In this document: piece after piece, positions 58,332-64,000 of the stretch
Layout of the letters: each line of letters starts with the position of its first letter
How positions within the stretch are numbered: position 1 is the stretch's first letter
Source of the DNA: an uncultured Chryseobacterium sp.
GTDB taxonomy: Bacteria; Bacteroidota; Bacteroidia; Flavobacteriales; Weeksellaceae
Reading direction: 5' to 3'
DNA: 64,000 nt
NCBI GenBank assembly: GCA_913778505.1
Contig: CAJYWD010000029.1
Location: forward strand, 124,001 to 188,000
Position numbers and translations under genes: made by a program
Notes under the pieces: model-generated
Told to the model about the DNA's origin: nothing
The model's database searches: none
The model's input: only the letters and a program-made list of their open reading frames with translations

Positions 58332-59561
58332 TTGAATTTTCCGTTATATTTCTCGAAAAAGATAGCGTTTTCCAAAGATAACAAAAATAATCTCTCCAAG
58401 GTGATTGTCTACATCGGTAGGCTTTCTGTGGCGCTGGGTATCATTGTTTCGCTCATCACCATCTCTACGGGACTCGGTTCCAAAAGGGCGATTGAAAACC
58501 GGATTTCCAATTTCAGCGGCGATATTTCCGTGAAATCGACACGTTCCAATTCTTCTTATAATTCTTCGGTTCTGGACACTAAAGGCCTGGATGAGAAAGC
58601 AATCAGAGCTGTGCCAGGCGTTGCCGGACTGCAGTCCTATGCCACGGTCAGCGGGATTTTACGCACGGAAAGTAATTTCGCCGGCGTGATTCTGAAAGGC
58701 GTTGGAAAGGATTTTGATAAACAGAGATTTCAACCTTTCATGATTTCGGGTTCTGTTCCGGATTATAATGAAGATGGTTATAATAATGAGGTGATTCTCT
58801 CAGAAAAAATGGCCAATGACCTGGCGCTGAAAACCAATGACAGCATTGTAGCGATATTTTCCAAGGAAGACCAGAAACCGATTTACAGAAAATTCCACAT
58901 CAAAGGCATTTACAAGACCGACATCAAACTGGTGGACGACCTTTATATGATTGGCGATATCAATCACGTTCGCAAAGTTCAGAATATGAGCGAGAAAGAA
59001 GTGGGTGGTCTGGATATTTTCCTGAACAGTACGGACGATATGAACGCTGCTTTTCCGGAAGTCGAAAAATTCATCGGGTATAAAAATTATGCCGAGAAAG
59101 TGACGGAGAAGTATCCGCAAATATTGGATTGGGTCAATATCTTCAATCAGAATATCTCTTTGATTATTACGATAATGCTGATTGTAGTAGTCATCAACAT
59201 CATTATGGTCTTGCTGATTCTGATTATCGAAAGAACCAATTCTATTGGATTACTCAAAACATTTGGTGCCACCAATGCGCAGATTCGTTCCATTTTTATC
59301 AATTATACTTTGATGATTATGATTCCGGGATTATTGGCGGGAAATATCATTGGCATCGGTCTGTTGCTGATTCAGAAATACACAGGAATTATCAAGCTCG
59401 ACCCGGAAAATTATTTTATCAGCACCGTTCCGGTCGATTTGAATCCGCTTTACATTTTGTCGGTTTCCGTGGGAATATTTATCGTCTCTGGCATCGCAAT
59501 GATTTTGCCGAGTTATCTTATCAGTAGAATTTCGCCATTGAAAGCGATAAAATACAGTTAA
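58332..59561 (+). CDS. LolE/FtsX-like ABC transporter permease
   Basis: 409 residues starting at TTG (MNFPLYFSKKIAFSKDNKNNLSKVI), the family N-terminus; no ATG fits. Four membrane segments: one near 25-45, three in the last 170 residues, with the large periplasmic MacB-PCD domain between them. Likely moves lipoproteins from the inner membrane. The ATPase gene is not adjacent. Its first bases overlap the leader of the divergent namZ gene. Confidence 0.82.
   Translation: MNFPLYFSKKIAFSKDNKNNLSKVIVYIGRLSVALGIIVSLITISTGLGSKRAIENRISNFSGDISVKSTRSNSSYNSSVLDTKGLDEKAIRAVPGVAGLQSYATVSGILRTESNFAGVILKGVGKDFDKQRFQPFMISGSVPDYNEDGYNNEVILSEKMANDLALKTNDSIVAIFSKEDQKPIYRKFHIKGIYKTDIKLVDDLYMIGDINHVRKVQNMSEKEVGGLDIFLNSTDDMNAAFPEVEKFIGYKNYAEKVTEKYPQILDWVNIFNQNISLIITIMLIVVVINIIMVLLILIIERTNSIGLLKTFGATNAQIRSIFINYTLMIMIPGLLAGNIIGIGLLLIQKYTGIIKLDPENYFISTVPVDLNPLYILSVSVGIFIVSGIAMILPSYLISRISPLKAIKYS
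58373..58380 (-). promoter_or_regulatory. -7 box TATCTTTG of namZ
   Basis: 46 nt before the ATG, inside the coding region of the divergent permease gene. Confidence 0.5.
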
Positions 59562-59599
59562 TTAATTTTCATATTTTAACAGCTTCAAAAAACAGTTCA

Positions 59600-60205
59600 A
59601 TGATACTAAAAAATCTCAATTATCCGCTGGATTTCAAATTCAAGATTACCACATTAGCGAGTGATTTCAACATCACGGACAGAAACGGAAATTATGTGGC
59701 TTATGTCCGTCAGAAAATGTTTAAGCTGAAGGAAGATGTCATCGTTTTCAATGACGAAAGCAAATCGAAAGAATTGTTTAATATCAAGGCTAATCAATGG
59801 ATTGACTTCAATGCATCTTATACGATGACGGATTTGGTGAATGGCAAAAGATTCGGGAGGTTGGCAAGGAAAGGGATGCGTTCCATCTGGAAATCCCGTT
59901 ACGATATCGTGGATGAAAATGACCAGCCGAAATATCAAATCAATGAAGATAACGGCTGGATTAAGGTTTTTGACAGTTTCGTGGGCGAGATTCCGATTTT
60001 AGGATTGTTCACCGGTTATTTCCTGAATCCTTCTTATACTGTAAAAGATACTGCGGGAAAAGAATACTTCCGACTGAAAAAGATGCCGTCTTTAGTGGGA
60101 CGACGATTTCAATTAGAAAGATTAATTGACATTGATGATGAAGACGAATCTCTGGTAGTTTTGAGCTTCCTCATGATGGTGCTTCTGGAAAGAGCAAGAG
60201 GATAA
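59600..60205 (+). CDS. LURP-one-related / Tubby-like protein
   Basis: 201 residues, mostly beta-strands: FKITTLASDFNITDRNGNYVAYVRQKMFKLKEDVIVFND resembles the LURP-one-related (PF04525) family with the Tubby-like fold; GKRFGRLARKGMRSIWKSRYDIVDENDQ is typical. A hydrophobic stretch near 128-142 and an extended end. Phospholipid-binding is possible; function unknown. 38 nt after the permease. Confidence 0.7.
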   Translation: MILKNLNYPLDFKFKITTLASDFNITDRNGNYVAYVRQKMFKLKEDVIVFNDESKSKELFNIKANQWIDFNASYTMTDLVNGKRFGRLARKGMRSIWKSRYDIVDENDQPKYQINEDNGWIKVFDSFVGEIPILGLFTGYFLNPSYTVKDTAGKEYFRLKKMPSLVGRRFQLERLIDIDDEDESLVVLSFLMMVLLERARG

Positions 60206-60391
60206 TCTTGTTAAAAACAATTAAAGGTTTAATTAATAAATTTATCAATAGAAATTCAACACTCGAGTTTTAAGATTATGATGAAGAAAAGTTACATTTG
60301 GAACAATTAAGTTTTAAAATCTTTAGATTTTCTACTTAACTGAACTTTAAATCATAGCTTTTATTCTGTTCTTAAATGACTGAAGTGTTAT

Positions 60392-60418
60392 TAATTAAGC
60401 TCTAAAACAGCTTAATTA
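60392..60418. repeat. Inverted repeat 14 nt before cysM
   Basis: TAATTAAGCT (60392-60401) pairs with AGCTTAATTA (60409-60418). Possible operator or leader hairpin for the cysteine synthase gene; the rest of the 227-nt gap shows no gene. Confidence 0.5.
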
Positions 60419-60432
60419 TAAAAGTTAAGAAG

Positions 60433-61416
60433 ATGAAATATTACAATAATATAGTAGAAACGATTGGTAATACACCGCTGGTCAAAATCAATAAAGTTTT
60501 GGGAGAAGATTTTCCTGCGTTGGTTTTGGCAAAAGTAGAAACCACGAATCCCGGAAATTCTGTAAAGGACAGAATGGCGCTGAAAATGATTGAAGATGCG
60601 GAAAAAGACGGACGTCTGAAACCAGGCGGAACCATCATCGAAGGAACTTCCGGAAACACGGGAATGGGCCTGGCTTTGGTGGCAATCCAGAAAGGTTACA
60701 AATGTATTTTTGTGACCAATTCCAAACAATCCAAAGAAAAATGCGACATCCTGCGTGCAGTTGGTGCAGAAGTTATCGTTTGTCCAACGGACGTAAAACC
60801 TACAGATCCGCGTTCTTACTATTCCACAGCCAAAAGATTAACCCAGGAAACGGAAAATGCATGGTATGTGAATCAGTATGATAATTTGTCCAACAGACAA
60901 GCGCATTATGAAAGCACCGCACCTGAAATTTGGGAACAGACGGAAGGGCAATTAACGCATTTCGTAGTGGGTGCCGGAACTGGAGGTACGATTACGGGTT
61001 GTGGGAGATTCTTCAAAGAGAAAAATCAAAATATTAAAGTGATCGGTGTGGATACTTACGGATCTATTCTGAAAGAAATCCACGAGACGGGAGAGATTCA
61101 TCTGGATCACGCCTACACCTACATCACAGAAGGTATTGGCGAAGATATTCTTCCAGAGAATTATGATATGAGCGTGATTGATCATTTTGAAAAAGTGACC
61201 GACAAAGACGGTGCTATCTACGCCAGAAAACTGGCCAAGGAGGAAGGGATTTTCTGTGGTTATTCCGCCGGAAGTGCGATGTCTGCCTTGGTTCAGATGA
61301 AAGACCAGTTTACAAAAGACGATGTGATTGTTGTCCTGCTTCACGACCACGGAAGCCGTTATGTAGGAAAAATCTACAATGATGAGTGGATGAAGGAAAT
61401 GGGCTGGCTGGATTAA
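60433..61416 (+). CDS. PLP-dependent cysteine synthase / cystathionine beta-synthase-like
   Basis: 327 residues. PLP lysine Lys45 in NPGNSVKDRMA, substrate loop EGTSGNTGMGLA (69-80) and phosphate-binding GAGTGGTITG are intact. The C-terminal LLHDHGSRYVGKIYNDEWM is typical of the cystathionine beta-synthase core rather than plain CysK. Either O-acetylserine or homocysteine chemistry fits. Ends at a strong terminator. Confidence 0.9.
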   Translation: MKYYNNIVETIGNTPLVKINKVLGEDFPALVLAKVETTNPGNSVKDRMALKMIEDAEKDGRLKPGGTIIEGTSGNTGMGLALVAIQKGYKCIFVTNSKQSKEKCDILRAVGAEVIVCPTDVKPTDPRSYYSTAKRLTQETENAWYVNQYDNLSNRQAHYESTAPEIWEQTEGQLTHFVVGAGTGGTITGCGRFFKEKNQNIKVIGVDTYGSILKEIHETGEIHLDHAYTYITEGIGEDILPENYDMSVIDHFEKVTDKDGAIYARKLAKEEGIFCGYSAGSAMSALVQMKDQFTKDDVIVVLLHDHGSRYVGKIYNDEWMKEMGWLD

Positions 61417-61446
61417 GTATAGATGATAAATTATCGATGATAAATG

Positions 61447-61478
61447 AAAAAACCGCTGTCGGGAGATAGCGGTTTTTT
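61447..61478 (+). terminator. Terminator after the cysteine synthase gene
   Basis: AAAAAACCGCT / AGCGGTTTTTT stem with a 10-nt loop, in the gap to the convergent gene. Confidence 0.88.
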
Positions 61479-61479
61479 G

Positions 61480-62139
61480 TTATTTATAGAATAGTTTGAA
61501 CATTAAGAATTGCGGCTGTTCAGGTATTTTAGCTAAGACCCAAAAGTAGTCTTTTTCTTTGCTAACAACTTCATAAAAATACTTGTCGCCAGGTTTACTG
61601 AAATTTCTACGGCCATTATTATTACTTTCGATAAATTCCAGTTGAAAACTACTAGCTGTTGACCATATTAGTTTTGATTTGGAATAAGTTCCATCAGAGA
61701 ATTGCTCAATCCAGTATTTGTCGGTCGTTGTTACTTTTGTTTTCTCACCTTCCCATTCATAGTAATAAAAATTTTTATTCCGCTTCAGAAATGTAAGTTG
61801 CTTATCTGTAATTTTAATTTCTGGACGGCTGTCGAGTTTTACCCAATCGTCTTTTTTCGGAGGGTCAATTTTATACAGATAATCTACAAATTCTTTACAG
61901 TTTTTTTGGAATCTGAAATACAATTGGTCTGCTAAAGATTCTTTTTCTGATTCATCAAATTGATTCAAATAAGGTAAGATAAACTTTTCATTTAAAACTA
62001 AAAGTCTTAAAGAATCGCTTAAATTTTTATTGATGTTAAAGCTCACGCACATTTCGTCTGTCAATTCGTCAACGCTTTTATTCTGTGAAAAAGAAAAAGT
62101 TCCAACAAATAACAGCAGGATTGTAAGAATTTTATTCAT
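61480..62139 (-). CDS. Secreted protein of unknown function
   Basis: 219 residues; signal peptide (1-19, ending SFSQ), then a mature part with FYYYEWEGEKTKVTTTDKYWIEQFSDGTYSKSKLIW and a terminal FLMFKLFYK. No family recognised. It starts 6 nt after the isoaspartyl peptidase gene, so it belongs to the cyanophycin operon. Confidence 0.7.
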   Translation of the reverse strand: MNKILTILLLFVGTFSFSQNKSVDELTDEMCVSFNINKNLSDSLRLLVLNEKFILPYLNQFDESEKESLADQLYFRFQKNCKEFVDYLYKIDPPKKDDWVKLDSRPEIKITDKQLTFLKRNKNFYYYEWEGEKTKVTTTDKYWIEQFSDGTYSKSKLIWSTASSFQLEFIESNNNGRRNFSKPGDKYFYEVVSKEKDYFWVLAKIPEQPQFLMFKLFYK

Positions 62140-62145
62140 ATTGTT

Positions 62146-62988
62146 TTAATCAAAAACCTCAAAATCAATTCCGTCAAAGCTTGCAAAAACCATCGTTGGA
62201 TAAGAATCCTGATGAAAAATATTACCTTCGGAATCAATCCCAATCGCGCCCGCAAAACCATCGATTTCTTTTAGTTCTTCAAAAGTTCTGTCAAAAGCAT
62301 TTTCAATAGTTAATCCATCAGTTACTCGGGTCACGATTTTTGCTGCAGTTGCATTGCTTACAATATCTTCTCCAACACCTGTACAGCTTACCGCACAGAA
62401 TTGGTTGGCAAAATTGCCTGCAACCGTTGCAGAATCGGAGATTCTTCCAGGGATTTCAAAACCTTTTCCACCGGTAGAAGTACCTACAGCTAGTTTTCCG
62501 TGTTTGTCAATCGCAACAGCACCAACAGTTCCTTTGCCTCCATTTTTCAATTTATCTTCGTATTCTTTTCTTCGCTGAGGAATTTCAGTAGAGAAATCAT
62601 CAAAACCATTTTCAGTTGCATAAATTTTCGCACCATTTCCGCCTATAACACGGTCGTCTTCTTTCATCAATTCTTTAGCAACAAAAATCGGATTTTTTAC
62701 ATTTTCAATATTAATCACGCCGCTCATTTTCTGAGTTTCGCCATCCATTAAAGCTGCGCTCATCCGGATGATTCCATCGCTCTGGATCTGAGAACCGATG
62801 CCGGCGTTATACAATTCGTCATCTTCCAAAAGCGAAACTGCGTAAGCCACGGTTTCCAAAGCAGAATTGTTTTGAAGGAATTCGTAAGATTTTTTCGCAA
62901 TGTCTTTCAGTGAATTTTGTTTTGCCAGCTTCACTTCATGGCTTTGGCTGCTTTCGGAGAAGAATCCGCCGTGGATGATTATTTTCAT
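62146..62988 (-). CDS. iaaA: Isoaspartyl peptidase / L-asparaginase
   Basis: N-terminal-nucleophile enzyme that cuts beta-aspartyl dipeptides, among them beta-Asp-Arg from cyanophycin. 280 residues; N-terminal IIIHGG, autocleavage site before Thr154 in KGTVGAVAI, and the substrate loop STGGKGFEIPGRISDSATVAGNFA. Downstream of cphB by 102 nt. Confidence 0.93.
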   Translation of the reverse strand: MKIIIHGGFFSESSQSHEVKLAKQNSLKDIAKKSYEFLQNNSALETVAYAVSLLEDDELYNAGIGSQIQSDGIIRMSAALMDGETQKMSGVINIENVKNPIFVAKELMKEDDRVIGGNGAKIYATENGFDDFSTEIPQRRKEYEDKLKNGGKGTVGAVAIDKHGKLAVGTSTGGKGFEIPGRISDSATVAGNFANQFCAVSCTGVGEDIVSNATAAKIVTRVTDGLTIENAFDRTFEELKEIDGFAGAIGIDSEGNIFHQDSYPTMVFASFDGIDFEVFD

Positions 62989-63090
62989 TGGATTGTTGAA
63001 TTGGATTTGATGAGTCTTGGAGCGTTTCAGATCGGTATATTTTAAGGATTTACGATGTCGTACCAGGCTTCGTCCAAGTGTTTTGGTTCT

Positions 63091-63987
63091 TTAGTTGTCA
63101 GAGCTCACTTGCGGAATGGGGTTGTACTGAGAATTAACGATGGTCATTTCACGTGATTTCAGGTCAAAGGTGTCATTCATAGAAAGCACATCCACCATCA
63201 GGTTTTTGATTGAAATAGGCTGACCCAATTCTACATTCGTCAGATTGGTATCTTTGATTTGAAGACCATCCACGATAATCACCAGACCAGAGCCAATTGC
63301 CGTCATGGTATCGTTTTCAATGAACAATCCTGTATCTTCACCGAGGCCAATACCCAAAGTTCTTGGATTGCTTACAACAGCCTGAAACAGCCTTCCGATT
63401 CTGCCACGTTGTACAAAATGCGTGTCTATCACCACATTTTCAATGAATCCGAGACCTTGAGTGGTTTTGATTTCGCCTTTCAGAAGTGCTTCGGAACTGG
63501 AACCTTGATAAATCATATTTTCAGATGCGGCCGCTGCTCCTGCAGAAGTTCCGGCGTAGATAAAATCTTCCGTCTGATACTTGGTCAATATGGCATCGTG
63601 AAAACGTGTGCCGCCAAGAATGGATGTCAGTCTCAGCTGGTCTCCGCCGGTGAACATGACCACGTCGGCTGCATTTGCTCTCGCAACAATTGCGTCGCTA
63701 TTCGCCTGTTCACGGTTTTGGATGTCCAGAATATTGCAGTTTTTCAGGCCTAAATATTCGAAAGCCTTTTTGTATTCCGGTCCCACAATGTCCGGGATTT
63801 GGGAAGCTGTCGTAATGACTTCGATTACAGAATTCTCCCTGTGCTTGGACTCATCGATGATTTTTCTGAGGATTCCTCGTTCAAAAAAATTGAGGTTTTT
63901 CTCAACATTTTGGTCAAAACTGAGCTCCGTAAAACTACCTTTGTTTACAGCGCCACCAATGATGACTAGTTTTCCTTTTGATTTCAT
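63091..63987 (-). CDS. cphB: Cyanophycinase
   Basis: 298 residues from MKSKGKLVIIGGAV; serine-peptidase of family S51 with nucleophile elbow GTSAGAA (Ser148) and FTGGDQLRL (112-120). Breaks the polymer cyanophycin into beta-Asp-Arg dipeptides that the following iaaA gene can split. The -7 box ATTTTTG at 63994-64000 runs off the window end. The cyanophycin synthetase gene is not in the window. Confidence 0.92.
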   Translation of the reverse strand: MKSKGKLVIIGGAVNKGSFTELSFDQNVEKNLNFFERGILRKIIDESKHRENSVIEVITTASQIPDIVGPEYKKAFEYLGLKNCNILDIQNREQANSDAIVARANAADVVMFTGGDQLRLTSILGGTRFHDAILTKYQTEDFIYAGTSAGAAAASENMIYQGSSSEALLKGEIKTTQGLGFIENVVIDTHFVQRGRIGRLFQAVVSNPRTLGIGLGEDTGLFIENDTMTAIGSGLVIIVDGLQIKDTNLTNVELGQPISIKNLMVDVLSMNDTFDLKSREMTIVNSQYNPIPQVSSDN

Positions 63988-64000
63988 AGTAAACAAAAAT

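Noticed and set aside
1-64000. tRNA, rRNA or riboswitch genes
   Set aside because: I looked for T-loop motifs (GGTTCGAATCC type) and known riboswitch cores in the gaps and found none.

Overview
The window reads as chromosomal DNA of a flavobacterium, most likely Chryseobacterium or a close relative (family Weeksellaceae). The reasons are the protein families present: a PorP/SprF protein of the type IX secretion system, a 14-gene complex I operon with the short flavobacterial NuoG, stand-alone pheT, DUF3822 beside rsmD, and a cphB-iaaA cyanophycin pair. The DNA is AT-rich, and most promoters carry the Bacteroidetes -7 box TAnnTTTG instead of a sigma70 -10 box. No tRNA, rRNA, CRISPR array, insertion sequence or prophage was seen.

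Layout. 1-7.3 kb: the start of a DEAD-box helicase gene (cut by the window edge), then a DUF6438 lipoprotein, obg, adk and hpt on the minus strand, then divergently a PASTA protein, an rluD-type pseudouridine synthase and porP. 7.4-13.8 kb, with a visibly more AT-rich codon style: hemW, murI, a LysR regulator divergent from mdaB-ygiN, and a minus-strand operon DUF3822-GNAT-rsmD-glucosaminidase. 14-21 kb: a thioredoxin/OmpA-like/small membrane protein/lpxH operon, a LuxE-like acyltransferase, an M15-like DUF5715 protein, a nuclease-fold orphan, aquaporin and a luciferase-like oxidoreductase. 21-24 kb: two secreted alpha/beta hydrolases, with a GC-rich 22-bp tandem array upstream of them.

24.2-38.6 kb is the complex I operon (nuoA to nuoN, minus strand) with a foreign-looking outer-membrane barrel gene between nuoF and nuoG. 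38.7-47.8 kb holds small membrane proteins, an acetyltransferase-like protein, a YugP-like protease, an IMPACT protein, a KAS III enzyme, a membrane phosphoesterase, coaD, ddl, a diacylglycerol-type kinase and dnaN. 47.8-50 kb is a very AT-rich accessory patch with an antitoxin-like small protein, an unknown protein and a frameshifted leucine-rich-repeat gene. 50-64 kb holds pheT, hemN, a hydrolase, queD, an outer-membrane protein, namZ (DUF1343), a LolE-like permease, a LURP-one-like protein, a PLP cysteine synthase and finally cphB-iaaA for cyanophycin breakdown.

Themes. Cell-envelope and peptidoglycan functions recur (murI, ddl, PASTA protein, glucosaminidase, DUF5715, NamZ, lpxH, lolE-like). 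The non-coding DNA is unusually rich: at least four families of palindromic or dispersed intergenic repeats, operon-internal quasi-palindromic spacers, a GC-rich tandem array, a candidate tandem LysR operator, and four genes whose -7 box lies only 4-5 nt before the start codon, which predicts leaderless mRNAs.
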